NCBI RefSeq assembly: GCF_000818195.1
Contig: NZ_JTHL01000001.1
Location: 5,541,380-5,605,379, forward strand
Direction: 5' to 3'
Length of the DNA: 64,000 nt
DNA from: Streptomyces sp. 150FB
Lineage (GTDB): Bacteria > Actinomycetota > Actinomycetes > Streptomycetales > Streptomycetaceae
Part shown: in pieces, positions 27,581 through 36,390 of the stretch
Layout: every line of letters begins with the position of its first letter
Numbering within the stretch: position 1 is the stretch's first letter
The notes under the pieces: generated by a model
Database searches by the model: none
The model's input: only the letters and a program-made list of their open reading frames with translations
Told to the model about the DNA's origin: nothing
Made by a program: the position numbers and the translations under genes

Positions 27581-27642
27581 GCCCCCGACAAGCGGAACCT
27601 GAGGGTCACGTCCCTGTCGTACGACCGGAAGAGCGGACCGTG

Positions 27643-28089
27643 ATGGCGAACACCCCATGCCCCCCGAGCCGGACCCCGTCCACCCACTGGGTGCCTCTGG
27701 CCGGTCAGGCTGAGCCGTTGGCTGTCGCCCGCGAACAGGTCCGCATCCTGCTCGCCGACGTCGCTTCCTGCGTGGACGACGCGGTACTGATCGCCTCTGA
27801 GCTGGTCGGCAACGCCGTGCGGCACACGGCCGGCGGCCCCGACTGCCTGGCGATCGAGATCGACGCGGACCAAGTTGTCGTCACGGTCCACGATGCGGGA
27901 GACGACCACGGCGATGTACGCGTACCCGCCCCCTCCGAACGCGACCCGTTGGCGGAGTCCGGGCGCGGACTGTGGCTGGTGGAGATGCTGACACGGCGCT
28001 GGTACGTGGAGAACACCGCGACCGGCAAGGCCGTGGTCGCGGTCCTGCCGCGGCGTGAGCCGGTGGTCAGCCGAGCGGCAGGCTCTTGA
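27643..28089 (+). CDS. HATPase-domain regulator (anti-sigma/serine-kinase type)
   Basis: A 148-residue protein with the GHKL ATPase fold typical of Streptomyces anti-sigma-like kinases: ASELVGNAVRHT (N box), VTVHDAGDD (G1 region) and ESGRGLWLVEMLTRRW (G2). Such proteins bind ATP and control a partner by binding or phosphorylation. ATG 27643 is chosen; GTG 27640 is directly next to it. It is divergent from the NADAR-RibA gene and its 3' end overlaps the convergent 2H phosphoesterase gene by 23 bp. Its target may be the sigma factor encoded on the same element, but nothing links them directly. Confidence 0.8.
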   Translation: MANTPCPPSRTPSTHWVPLAGQAEPLAVAREQVRILLADVASCVDDAVLIASELVGNAVRHTAGGPDCLAIEIDADQVVVTVHDAGDDHGDVRVPAPSERDPLAESGRGLWLVEMLTRRWYVENTATGKAVVAVLPRREPVVSRAAGS

Positions 28090-28783
28090 CCACGTCCCAC
28101 CTGTAGACCCGCCCCTCGCGGCGGAGCTCCACCAACTGCACTTCCTGGATCGGCAGTTCCACGGGAGAACATCCGCGCAGCGCCGTGACGGTCTCGATGA
28201 CCGGCGCCGCCGGGCGGGGCCTGTTGTTGTAGGCCACGCTGAGATGGGGACGGAACCCGGCAGTTGCCTTACGGGGTGGCAGGCCGGACGCGTCCATGGC
28301 GTCGGAGAGGGCCGCATGCAGAGCCACCACCGGGACCCAAGGGGCTACCGATAGGCGTACCGCGCCCCGAGATCCTGCCAGCGGGACGGCCTGAAGCCGG
28401 AAGGCGGGCGGAAGCAGGGGCGTCGCCGCGCCGATCAGGTCATCGAGGCTGTTGGGGGACAGCGTGATGGGGGAGCCGATGCGGGCCAGCGTGATGTGGA
28501 GTCCGTTGTCCGGCACTGGGTCCAGGCCCAGCGGCGCGAGGTCACGCTGGCATTGCCGGGCGAGTGCGGCCAGCTCTGGGTGGTCGGGGAAGGTGAGCAT
28601 CCAGTAGTACACGCGCGTCTGGGGTGTCCACCCAGGCCGGGCCCAATGGTCGACCATGGACTCGACGGCGTCGAAGGCCGCCTGGTCGTGTGCCACGAGC
28701 ATGGCCGGATCGTTCAGATCAGCCGGGGGCTGGACGGGGAACGAGGCGGGGTCGGCGCTGAGCGGCATGTGCGGCGGAGACAC
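28067..28783 (-). CDS. 2H phosphoesterase (2'-5' RNA ligase-like)
   Basis: A 238-residue protein with the two HxT/S motifs that define the 2H fold: LHITLARIG and, about 95 residues later, HLSVAYN. The family cleaves or joins 2',3'-cyclic or 2'-5' phosphodiester bonds in RNA and nucleotides. GTG 28783 is chosen because AAGGAG lies 8 bp upstream. It is 19 bp downstream of the TPR-type regulator gene on the same strand and likely co-transcribed with it. The substrate is unknown. Confidence 0.8.
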   Translation of the reverse strand: MSPPHMPLSADPASFPVQPPADLNDPAMLVAHDQAAFDAVESMVDHWARPGWTPQTRVYYWMLTFPDHPELAALARQCQRDLAPLGLDPVPDNGLHITLARIGSPITLSPNSLDDLIGAATPLLPPAFRLQAVPLAGSRGAVRLSVAPWVPVVALHAALSDAMDASGLPPRKATAGFRPHLSVAYNNRPRPAAPVIETVTALRGCSPVELPIQEVQLVELRREGRVYRWDVVKSLPLG

Positions 28784-28802
28784 CCGGCTAACTCCTTCGT
28801 GA

Positions 28803-30122
28803 TCACCCTGCCGTTGCGGGCGAGGTCCGACAGCCCCAGGCGCGGAGCTGTTCGCCATACTCGCGTACGGCAGGCCGGGACTGCCAAGGGGCCGCTCGTT
28901 CGTACAGGTCACGGGAGCGCTGCCGCACCGAGCTGATGGGCAGCGGGGCGGCGAAAGCGATCGCCTCCCGGCCGAGGGCCATGGCGTGCTCCACGTCCGG
29001 CGCTCGCTGCTGGAGCAGGGCGGTAGCCACGTCCAGTCGTACCAGCGAACGGCTCCAGGCGGAGTCGGACTTCTCGATCAGGTCGTCGAGGCGGTCGGCC
29101 TCGCGCAGCACGTGCACGGCATCCTTCAGCGCGACGCGCGCGGTCACCGCGTTGGCCAGGGTGCGGGCCCGCCCGTACGGGGCGAAGGAGATGCAGGAGG
29201 TCAGGCCGGGCGCCACGTCGTGCCGGTCGGACAGGTCCATGGCCTGTCCGATCACCTGCTCGGTCCGCTTACGGTCGCCGAGCTTGGCCAGCGCGCGGGC
29301 GCGGCCGTTCACCAGCAGCCGGATGGCCTGCGGGTGGTCCGGCGACCGGTCCACCGTGGCCGCGGCCTGTGCGTCGGCATCGTCATACCGGCCGGAGTAG
29401 TACAGCGCGAAGGACAGGGTGCCGCCGGCCCACAGTTCGGTGTCGAGATCGCCGATCGCCCGGCTCAACTCCAGCGCCTCCGCGCAGTACGCCTCGGCCA
29501 GCGGGAAGTTGCCAGTGTTCACGGCCATGTAGCCGAGCAGGCCGCCGGCCCGAGCGGTGATACGGAACAAATCCCTGCGCGCCGAGGGTGGCTGCTGACC
29601 AGCTAGCAGTGTGTGGCCCAGCTTCCGCAGACTCTTGGTCTGCCCCGACAGGCCGCGCGGCCCATCCAGTTCGTATCGGTCGGTGATCTCGTCGAGCTGA
29701 GAGGCGAGGAGCGCGAGCGTTGCCTCATCCGCATTGCCGCAGCTCAACTGGCGGGCGCGGGTGATGATGTCGACTGGATTCTCGTCGTCCGCGACCGTAC
29801 CGGCAGCGGGAACGAGCGAGATTTCAGCAGGGGCCTGAGCGGGGGTATCCCGCTCCGATGGGGCAAGCGCGAACAGTTCGCGGGCTGCTCTTCCCAGGAG
29901 CTGTTCCAGGATGCGGCAAGTGTCAGGGCGCGGCAGGTTCTTCAACTCCCCACTCATCCACCGGTCGAACTGCCGCGACGAGACCACCACCGAGGCCAGC
30001 CGGGGATCGTCGGCCTCCGTCGCCAGCCGCCGGGCCGCGCGGGAGAACTGCGCCTCGAATGCCTTGTACGTCGTGAGATGCCCGGCTTCGAGTAACTGCC
30101 GCAGAAGCGTGATCCGGGGCAT
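28803..30122 (-). CDS. Helix-turn-helix regulator with C-terminal TPR-like repeats
   Basis: A 439-residue protein. The N-terminal 90 residues look DNA-binding (VVSSRQFDRWMSGELKNLP followed by RPDTCRILEQLL). The rest is helical repeats with Ala/Leu-rich pairs (LAEAYCAEALELSRAIGD, GRYDDADAQAAATVD), typical of Streptomyces TPR regulators that bind a peptide or partner protein. ATG 30122 follows GGAGGA. It is divergent from the XRE gene at 30316, with a long inverted repeat between them that may serve both. Confidence 0.75.
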   Translation of the reverse strand: MPRITLLRQLLEAGHLTTYKAFEAQFSRAARRLATEADDPRLASVVVSSRQFDRWMSGELKNLPRPDTCRILEQLLGRAARELFALAPSERDTPAQAPAEISLVPAAGTVADDENPVDIITRARQLSCGNADEATLALLASQLDEITDRYELDGPRGLSGQTKSLRKLGHTLLAGQQPPSARRDLFRITARAGGLLGYMAVNTGNFPLAEAYCAEALELSRAIGDLDTELWAGGTLSFALYYSGRYDDADAQAAATVDRSPDHPQAIRLLVNGRARALAKLGDRKRTEQVIGQAMDLSDRHDVAPGLTSCISFAPYGRARTLANAVTARVALKDAVHVLREADRLDDLIEKSDSAWSRSLVRLDVATALLQQRAPDVEHAMALGREAIAFAAPLPISSVRQRSRDLYERAAPWQSRPAVREYGEQLRAWGCRTSPATAG

Positions 30123-30228
30123 GAGGGTCCTCCAGAAGCGTCGGCGGAACGTTGGGGCCCGTGGCGTCCGTCGGCGGACGGCGCGCACGCCAGGCCGAGC
30201 GGGCGTGCGCCTGACTGAGGCAAGCATG

Positions 30229-30289
30229 CCGAGACAACAGAGAACTAGGCAATATGCCTGGCGAAGTTGGCCCGATCGGGTTGTCTCGG
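30229..30289. promoter_or_regulatory. Inverted repeats between two divergent regulator genes
   Basis: A perfect 10-bp inverted repeat, CCGAGACAAC at 30229-30238 and GTTGTCTCGG at 30280-30289, surrounds a short palindrome AGGCAATATGCCT (30247-30259). The region contains the divergent starts of the TPR-type and XRE-type regulators and is a probable operator for one or both. Confidence 0.55.
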
Positions 30290-30315
30290 ATCATCCAGCC
30301 GGACAGACTGCCTCT

Positions 30316-31197
30316 ATGGCACTGAAGAGGACGCTGGTACCCCAGTCGGTCTACCGACGCCAGCTCGCCGCGCACCTACGCGAGTTGCGGGAGACCGCCG
30401 GCTTCACCCTCTCCGAGGTCGCGGAACAGATCGAGGTCAACCAGGGCTCCCTCAGCCGCATCGAGACCGGCGAACGCGGCACCACACCCGTACTCGTCCG
30501 CGCACTCCTGGACTGCTACACCGTCACTGACACCGCGCTGCGTGACGACATCCTCGATCTGGTCCGCGCCGACAAGGAACAGCAGAAGCCCTGGTGGCGG
30601 AAGTACTCCACGGTCCTCACCTCCACCCGCTATGACGGCTACCTGGCCCTGGAGGCAGACGCCACGGCGCTGTCCAGCTACCAGCCCATGCTCGTCCCCG
30701 GTCTGCTCCAGACCGAGGAATACGCGCGCGTCGTCATTGCCCAGATGCGCCCCGACCTCACTCCCGCCGAGGTCGAAGCCCTGGTCAAGGTCCGCCTGGA
30801 ACGCCAGGACAGCCGCCTGAGTGGTGAGCACCGGGTCGAGCTGTGCGCGGTCCTCGACGAAGCCGTCCTGCGTCGCACCGTCGGGTCGAACGCCGTGATG
30901 CGCGAGCAGTTCGCCCACCTCGTCAGGGCCGGGGGGCTGCCGAACGTCACTGTCCAGCTCCTACCGTTCTCCCTCGGCGCCCACCCCGGCCTGTACGGTC
31001 CGTTCGTCATCCTCACCTTCCCCCAGCCCACAGCCCCGCTGGTTTGGCTGGAGAATCCCAAGAACTCGGTGTACCTGGAGTCCGAGAGCGACGTCGGGAA
31101 CTACACGGAGATTTTCGACCAGCTCAGAGCCTGCGCCCTCAGCCCGGCCGAAACGCTCACCCGCATCACCCGCACTGCCGAGGAGCTTGAACCGTGA
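30316..31197 (+). CDS. XRE-family regulator with DUF5753 domain (WhiJ-like)
   Basis: A 293-residue protein. Residues 12-70 are an XRE helix-turn-helix (LRELRETAGFTLSEVAEQIE, GSLSRIETGERG). The C-terminal 200 residues match DUF5753 (MLVPGLLQTEEYARVVI, ELCAVLDEAVLRR, TVQLLPFSLGAHPGLYG). Streptomyces carry many such proteins, each paired with a small DUF397 protein, as here: its stop overlaps the GTG of the DUF397 gene. They act in developmental and antibiotic regulation. ATG 30316 gives the standard length. Confidence 0.92.
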   Translation: MALKRTLVPQSVYRRQLAAHLRELRETAGFTLSEVAEQIEVNQGSLSRIETGERGTTPVLVRALLDCYTVTDTALRDDILDLVRADKEQQKPWWRKYSTVLTSTRYDGYLALEADATALSSYQPMLVPGLLQTEEYARVVIAQMRPDLTPAEVEALVKVRLERQDSRLSGEHRVELCAVLDEAVLRRTVGSNAVMREQFAHLVRAGGLPNVTVQLLPFSLGAHPGLYGPFVILTFPQPTAPLVWLENPKNSVYLESESDVGNYTEIFDQLRACALSPAETLTRITRTAEELEP

Positions 31198-31406
31198 GCA
31201 CAGCACCACCCCGCCGCCCCCGCACCGACGACCTTGAAACAGCGTCCTGGCGAAAGAGTTCCTACAGCGGCGGCGCCAACGACTGCGTCGAGATGGCCGA
31301 CTTCGGCTCCTACGCAGCCATCCGCGACTCCAAGAACCCCAGCCTGCCTCCGTTGGTGCTCGCCCGCACTGCTGTGGACGAGCTGCTGAAGGCAGTGAGC
31401 CGATAG
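31194..31406 (+). CDS. DUF397 small protein (BldB-related partner)
   Basis: A 70-residue protein with the DUF397 pattern: TASWRKSSYSGGANDCVEMA, then IRDSKNPSLPPLVL. GTG 31194 overlaps the TGA of the XRE gene by 4 bp. Members of this family act as partners or antagonists of the adjacent DUF5753 regulators. Confidence 0.92.
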   Translation: MSTAPPRRPRTDDLETASWRKSSYSGGANDCVEMADFGSYAAIRDSKNPSLPPLVLARTAVDELLKAVSR

Positions 31407-31469
31407 CACGTCCGTCGGGATCTCCCACTTCGCTGAGAGTCGCGACGTCCCATCCCACGGCCACCCTGA

Positions 31470-33176
31470 TCATCGTCGGTGGGGGCGCACCACTTCGTAT
31501 TGAGGTGCAGCGGGTACGGCTGGAGCCGGAACAGGACTCGGCGTCGGCTTCGAGCGTCGGGTCGGGGTGGTGACGTATCCGAGGCGGTTAAGCCGCCAGA
31601 CCAGGACGTCGCTCGCCGACCCGGCGCTGCCGAATTCGCGCTCCCCGGCGGCCTTGACCAGGAGGGCAGCGGTGTCGAAGCCTGCCCGTTCGGCCTGGTC
31701 GATCACGGCCGTCAGCGCCTCCCAACCGGGCTCGGACTGGAGGCGGTCGACGAGGTCGGGGAGCGCGGCACGGACGGTGGTGGTGTGACGTTGCCGGTCC
31801 GCTGCCGGGACGCGTTCGGCGTAGGCGCGCAAAGAGGTCAGAGGGCCGGTCGCGGTGGCCTGGTAGGCGGTACGTAGATGGCGTGCGGCGAGCTGGGCGG
31901 CTTCGGCCTGCTGGGCATGGCCACGGGCGGCGTGCCAGCGGGCAGCGGCGATGACGGCAAGGATCATGACGTCGAGGATCAGCGCGGTGGCGGCGCCTTC
32001 CTGGCCGCGACCGAGGGCTCCACCGGAGTGGACGATCTGGCGGGCCGCCCGCCGTAGGGCGTGCATCTCCTCGTTCTTGGCGCGGGTGTGGGAGCGAGTG
32101 GCGCGCTCGAAATGCCTTGCTGCCGCACGTAGTTCGGCCCGGCCGGTGCTGGGTGAGGTCTGGGCGAGAGCGTCAATCACCTCGCCGACCCCGATCAGGT
32201 GGGCGGCTGCCGTACCGTCGTCCTCTGCTGTCAACGAGGTGAGCGCCACGTCGGCGGTCCGGGCGGCGGCGTAGCGGGCGCGGGCCGGCGCCGAGGTGCC
32301 GCTCAGGGGCAGGTCCGTGGGTTGCGCTTCTGCCTCCTTGGCGGTCACGAACCGTTTGCGGATGCGGGGCAGGGAGAGGTCCGGGGCGAGCGTGGAACCG
32401 GCGTACCAGATGGGCTCGCGGTCCTTGTTGTGGTCGCCGACGACGGCGACGTTGTAGCCGAGCACGTCGCCGGAGGGCGCGACGCGCTTCTTGATACGGA
32501 CGCCCTCTGCGGCGAGTCGGTCGAAGAACTCCGTCTCGTCGGCTGCGCCGGCCAGGGCACGGCGGACGTGCTCGCGCAGCAGTTCCTTCGAGGGGGCCTC
32601 CTGTCCGAGGCGCTTCGCCTTGTGGCGTTCCGCGCTGGTGGGGCGTTTCGCGGCGGTGCCGTCGCCCGGTGCGACCCTGCGCAGTCCGTAGTCGACTTCG
32701 ATGCGGCGGGCCTCGGCCTGGGCGCGGTGGGCTTCGTTGTGCAGTCGAGGCCGGCGACCGTCGTCGCGGACCAGGGTGGCGATGATGTGGATGTGGTCGT
32801 CGGTGTGGCGGACGGCCGCCCAGCGGCAGGCTTTTTCGTCGCCGTCCGGAGCGATGCCGGTGGCGGCGACCGTGCGGCGGGCGATGGCGGCCCAGTCCTC
32901 GTCGGAGAGGATCGGGTCCTCGGGACTGGCGCGTACGGACAGATGCCATACGTGCTTCTCGGGGCGCTTGCTTTCGGCAAGGGCGTTGACTGGCTGGTTG
33001 AGCAGGCGCTCAAGCTGCGCGTAGGTGGCGCCGGGGTCGCGGCCGGGGTCCGGAGTCAGCGGGTCGAAGGCGGCGACCAGGTGGGGGTCCACATGTTCTT
33101 CATGGGTGCCGGGGCCGTAGAGGTAGCGGATCAGGCCGACCGTCTTGCTGCCGCGCTTGTGGATGCTGGGGATCAT
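31470..33176 (-). CDS. Relaxase (MobA/VirD2-like mobilisation protein)
   Basis: A 568-residue protein with the relaxase three-His motif HTDDHIHI (His124, His128, His130) and an upstream HVWHLSV strand. It should nick the element's transfer origin and stay bound to the 5' end; a likely catalytic Tyr lies in the first 20 residues (Tyr18/Tyr20 in LIRYLYGPG). The long C-terminal part is helical with a hydrophobic stretch near residue 400. ATG 33176 overlaps the stop of mobC (ATGA at 33173-33176), so the two are made together. No coupling protein or TraB is encoded nearby. Confidence 0.88.
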   Translation of the reverse strand: MIPSIHKRGSKTVGLIRYLYGPGTHEEHVDPHLVAAFDPLTPDPGRDPGATYAQLERLLNQPVNALAESKRPEKHVWHLSVRASPEDPILSDEDWAAIARRTVAATGIAPDGDEKACRWAAVRHTDDHIHIIATLVRDDGRRPRLHNEAHRAQAEARRIEVDYGLRRVAPGDGTAAKRPTSAERHKAKRLGQEAPSKELLREHVRRALAGAADETEFFDRLAAEGVRIKKRVAPSGDVLGYNVAVVGDHNKDREPIWYAGSTLAPDLSLPRIRKRFVTAKEAEAQPTDLPLSGTSAPARARYAAARTADVALTSLTAEDDGTAAAHLIGVGEVIDALAQTSPSTGRAELRAAARHFERATRSHTRAKNEEMHALRRAARQIVHSGGALGRGQEGAATALILDVMILAVIAAARWHAARGHAQQAEAAQLAARHLRTAYQATATGPLTSLRAYAERVPAADRQRHTTTVRAALPDLVDRLQSEPGWEALTAVIDQAERAGFDTAALLVKAAGEREFGSAGSASDVLVWRLNRLGYVTTPTRRSKPTPSPVPAPAVPAAPQYEVVRPHRR

Positions 33177-33790
33177 GCCGGGGTGTCGTCCTCGCGGTGG
33201 GCGAGCAGGGCGTCGGCGGCGTCCTCCATGCGGCGGGCCGCGCCGAGGACTGCGTGAGATGTGGCGTCGAGGTGGGGCGCGGGGGCGCCGGAGTTGAGGG
33301 CCTTGGCGACTTGGTTGAACAGGCCGTGGATGCGGCCGAGGTGCCGGCGGGCCGCGAAGATCTCGCCGATGACCTCTCGTTCTGTGGCGATCTCTGCGGC
33401 GGTACGGGCCAGGTCGCGGGCAGCTTTGTCCACGGCGTACGCGAGGAAGGCGGCGTTGCTCATCCCGCACTGCTCGGCAGCCTTGGTGAAGCGCGCGAAC
33501 TCCGTGTCGTTCATACGGCAACTGGGCTGATGCAGACGCTTGAGCGGCTTCGGCTGACGCGGGCGCTGGCGCCTGTGAGAGAAGGCTTCGGCGGGTTGTT
33601 CCCCTCCATGCTGCGGTCCGCCCTCGGTCGCTGCCTGCCGGTCCGGTGCCCCCTGGCGCCGAGCCGCTCCCGCCACCCCTGGGGCGGGAAACCCGGGAGC
33701 ATTGCTCCCGGTACAACTTGCTCCGCTTTTTGCCGTGGTCGTGGGTATCTGCTGCTGGTGGGAAGGGATTTCGCGTTGCTGGTCGTGCAT
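33173..33790 (-). CDS. MobC-like relaxase accessory protein
   Basis: A 205-residue protein. The first 85 residues are Pro/Gln/Arg-rich and probably disordered. From about 90 a MobC domain follows (RMNDTEFARFTKAAEQCGMS, GLFNQVAKALNSG). MobC proteins open DNA around the nick site and help the relaxase. ATG 33790 is preferred because the basic stretch leading into the domain is usual in actinobacterial homologues, although a shorter start cannot be excluded. It overlaps the relaxase gene by 4 bp. Confidence 0.85.
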   Translation of the reverse strand: MHDQQREIPSHQQQIPTTTAKSGASCTGSNAPGFPAPGVAGAARRQGAPDRQAATEGGPQHGGEQPAEAFSHRRQRPRQPKPLKRLHQPSCRMNDTEFARFTKAAEQCGMSNAAFLAYAVDKAARDLARTAAEIATEREVIGEIFAARRHLGRIHGLFNQVAKALNSGAPAPHLDATSHAVLGAARRMEDAADALLAHREDDTPA

Positions 33791-33857
33791 CAGGCTGTTC
33801 TCCGGTAGGGGGCCATGGCGGGGTGACGATGCTGTGTCGGCTCGTTGACGGTCCGGG

Positions 33858-33893
33858 CACCCGTCCCCGCGCTGAGCTAGTCGGGAACGGGTG
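33858..33893. promoter_or_regulatory. Inverted repeat upstream of mobC, candidate oriT or terminator
   Basis: CACCCGTCCCCG (33858-33869) and CGGGAACGGGTG (33882-33893) pair with one mismatch across a 12-bp loop. It lies between the DUF2637 gene and mobC, the usual place for a transfer origin next to the relaxase operon. A related perfect repeat lies at 34867-34900. A terminator is the alternative. Confidence 0.45.
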
Positions 33894-33922
33894 GCACGAG
33901 TCGTGCTCGGGTCGGGTGGGCG

Positions 33923-34750
33923 TTACGAGGTAACTCGGCGGGCTTCGTCGCGGGCACCGTTGAGTTCGGCCTGCAGCATGCGGGTGGCGTCCGCTACGCG
34001 GTCCTTTCCGACGGTGTGGCCCTTGGCCCGGATCTCTGCTTCTACTGCGCGTCGCGAGATGCGGCCGTCGCGTCCTCGGGGAGCGTTGCGGCCAATGGTG
34101 AGGAGTTCGTCCATGGTCGCGCTCGGCTGCCGGCCCGTGGGTTTGGGCGGTGCCTCGTGTGGATCCGCCACTGTGGCGGATTGTTTCGCCACATCGCCGC
34201 TGGTATCCGTGGCGCCTTCGCTCGGGAGGTGCTCAGCGAGCGGTGGCTGCTCTGGCGTGGCGGTGTCGGTGTGGCTGGCCAACGGGTGGCGGCGGATGAC
34301 GAGGTAGAGGTGGACCGAGCCGGCGAGGGCGAGGGGGGCGATGGCGGAGAGGACTCCGACGGTGGCGTCGTCGAGGTGGAGGCTGGTGCTGCGGGTTTGC
34401 TGGTTGAGGCGGATGGCGTGCAGGGCGTTGGCCCAGATGCTGGTGGTGGTGGCGATGCCGACGAGCACCCATACGTAGAGGCGGGAGCCAAGTGGCCCTG
34501 TGCGGAGGATGAGCAGGGCGCCGACGCCGATGGCGATGAACCCGTCTATGACGAGGGGGAAGGTGTAGGTGAGCGGTCCGCGGATGTGTATGGCGACGGC
34601 CATCTGTCGCAGAGCGTCGTAGGAGAGGGCGAAGCCGATGGTGCCGAGCAGGGCGACGCCGAGGCGGATCGCGGCAGTGCCCGGTACGGCGGTGGCGGCG
34701 GTGGAGGAAGGCAAGCGGATGTACTCCAGGCGGGGTTGGGCAGCGGCCAC
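33923..34750 (-). CDS. DUF2637 membrane protein with C-terminal winged-helix-like part (Spd-like)
   Basis: A 275-residue protein. Four hydrophobic segments lie in the first 155 residues (LGVALLGTIGFALSYDALRQ, LVIDGFIAIGVGALLIL, VWVLVGIATTTSIWANAL, LSAIAPLALAGSVHLYLVI), the DUF2637 pattern of plasmid spread proteins. After a Pro-rich linker, the C-terminal 60 residues form a DNA-binding-like domain (GRISRRAVEAEIRAKGHTVG). GTG 34750 is the start. Such proteins are tied to spreading of conjugative elements through mycelium. Confidence 0.82.
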   Translation of the reverse strand: MAAAQPRLEYIRLPSSTAATAVPGTAAIRLGVALLGTIGFALSYDALRQMAVAIHIRGPLTYTFPLVIDGFIAIGVGALLILRTGPLGSRLYVWVLVGIATTTSIWANALHAIRLNQQTRSTSLHLDDATVGVLSAIAPLALAGSVHLYLVIRRHPLASHTDTATPEQPPLAEHLPSEGATDTSGDVAKQSATVADPHEAPPKPTGRQPSATMDELLTIGRNAPRGRDGRISRRAVEAEIRAKGHTVGKDRVADATRMLQAELNGARDEARRVTS

Positions 34751-34866
34751 GGGGCGGGCGTGGGTGGCTGCCGGGAGGCGCGGTGACTCGTACCACCCGT
34801 TGCATGCCTGCTCAGGGCAGGTACGGGTGGAGTGGTGATGTCGTGTTGACCCGTTGCGGGCCGGTT

Positions 34867-34900
34867 ACCCGTCCCCGCGCTGACCTGCGCGGGGACGGGT
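34867..34900. promoter_or_regulatory. Perfect 14-bp inverted repeat, related to the one at 33858
   Basis: ACCCGTCCCCGCGC (34867-34880) pairs perfectly with 34887-34900 around the 6-bp loop TGACCT. It lies between the DUF3631 gene and the DUF2637 gene on the same strand. The ACCCGTCCCCG half is shared with the repeat upstream of mobC. It may be an oriT element, a protein-binding site or a strong terminator. Confidence 0.5.
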
Positions 34901-34918
34901 GTGACGGGTTGAGTCGGG

Positions 34919-36244
34919 TCAGGCCCCGGTGTTTGCGGCGGGCCCGGTGGCGGCGGGGCGCTGGGCCGGGAGTGGCGAATTGGCGGTCGGTGCGGGGCAG
35001 TAGCGGGCCCAGGCGTCGAAGAACTGAGTGCGGGCGTACCCCTTGGCCTGGACGCCGTCGGGGAAGCGGTGATTGGCTGGCCGGATGCTGTAGTCCTCCA
35101 GCAGCAGGCCCAGGCGGCGCGGGTTCAGCCCGGTGGGGCCGTGCTCGGCCCAGGGCGATTCCGGGTCGCCGTTGAGTTCTTCGATCAGGCGGCTGGTGCG
35201 CAGAGTGGCGGGGTCGCCCTCGGCGCTGAAGACCCTTCGGATGTCGATCAGGATCCGGGTGCGGAGTCCTGTGTCCGCGTCCTTGCCGGACTCATGGGCG
35301 GTCATGGCGCGGCAGGCCGTGCGGGCGAGTGTGGGCCAGTCGCCTCCGGCGAGGTCGGCGACGATCACCAGAGGTTCCCAGGTGTCGGCGGCGCGGTCCT
35401 CGACCGGCATGTCCGGCTCCCTGCCTGTCGCTTCGGAGAGCTCCGGTTGCAGCCAGTCGGTGAGACGGTCGCGGATGGTGTGCAGAGCTGGGGTGTCGCG
35501 GACGGTGCGGAAGGATGCGACGGTCTCGCCCGGTGCCCTGCGGCGCATGCGGATGACCACGGACCGGTCCATGATCGTGTCCGGCAGGTCTCCGATGCCG
35601 GCGAGCGCGGCCATGGCGAAGGTGGGAAACGCCTGCGGTTTGTGCTCCGGTCCGCTGACTCGCAGGGTTGGGCGGTTGCGCTGGTGACCGGCGTTCAGCA
35701 GGCCACGCAGGTCTTCGTTGCGTTCCGCCGCCTTCGCGGTGCCGAACAGCGTGTCGGCCTCGTCGACGAGGAGCGTGGGTGGGTCCTCGTGAGTGATCGA
35801 GCGGAAGATCGCCGCAGGGCTGGCGTTGACCGTGATCAGCGGGGCGCGCACGGTCTCGGTCACCACGTCCAGCAGCCGCGACTTTCCGCACCGCTTGGCG
35901 GGGCCGACGACCGCGAGGCGGGGCGCGTGCTGCCACGCGGTCTGCAGGTGAGTGGCTGCCACCCAGAGCGTCACGGCCGTAACGGCTTCCTTGTTGGGCA
36001 GTACGACGTACCGCTTGATCTCTGCGGCCAGATCGGTGAGGACCTGCTCGCCCTCGGCGATGGGCTCGATGAGGCTGCTGTCCCGCTTGATCGGTCTGTC
36101 TTCTTGTACGAGCTTCGGGCTTACCTCGGTGCTCGCGGCAGGGGGATCCGAGAGGTGAGCACGTGGCCGGCCGGGTATCGCGGTGGGCGGCCATATGGGT
36201 TCGGGGGACGGGCTGGGGACAGGCAAGGGCATGGGTTCGCCCAT
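34919..36244 (-). CDS. DUF3631 P-loop ATPase, element replication/maintenance
   Basis: A 441-residue protein. After a Pro-rich start, a P-loop domain follows: RLAVVGPAKRCGKSRLLDVV (Walker A GPAKRCGKS), Walker B TLLVDEADTLFG, and MDRSVVIRMRRR, the arginine-finger region. The C-terminal 120 residues are the DUF3631 domain (RTSRLIEELNGDPESPW, RRLGLLLEDYSI). This family is found on actinobacterial plasmids, phages and integrative elements, where it is thought to act in replication. ATG 36244 follows GAGGAA. It precedes the membrane protein gene in the backbone. Confidence 0.85.
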   Translation of the reverse strand: MGEPMPLPVPSPSPEPIWPPTAIPGRPRAHLSDPPAASTEVSPKLVQEDRPIKRDSSLIEPIAEGEQVLTDLAAEIKRYVVLPNKEAVTAVTLWVAATHLQTAWQHAPRLAVVGPAKRCGKSRLLDVVTETVRAPLITVNASPAAIFRSITHEDPPTLLVDEADTLFGTAKAAERNEDLRGLLNAGHQRNRPTLRVSGPEHKPQAFPTFAMAALAGIGDLPDTIMDRSVVIRMRRRAPGETVASFRTVRDTPALHTIRDRLTDWLQPELSEATGREPDMPVEDRAADTWEPLVIVADLAGGDWPTLARTACRAMTAHESGKDADTGLRTRILIDIRRVFSAEGDPATLRTSRLIEELNGDPESPWAEHGPTGLNPRRLGLLLEDYSIRPANHRFPDGVQAKGYARTQFFDAWARYCPAPTANSPLPAQRPAATGPAANTGA

Positions 36245-36390
36245 AGATGTTCCTCACTGGTGGGGGCAGGACCAACCAGGCCCTGCCCCCACCGCTTCGA
36301 TTGCTCAGGCTTCGGCTGTGCGACGGGGAATCTTCGGCCTTCGGCGCCGACTTGCCACCGGCCGCGTCTGTCTCCTCGTGTCCGGCACGT

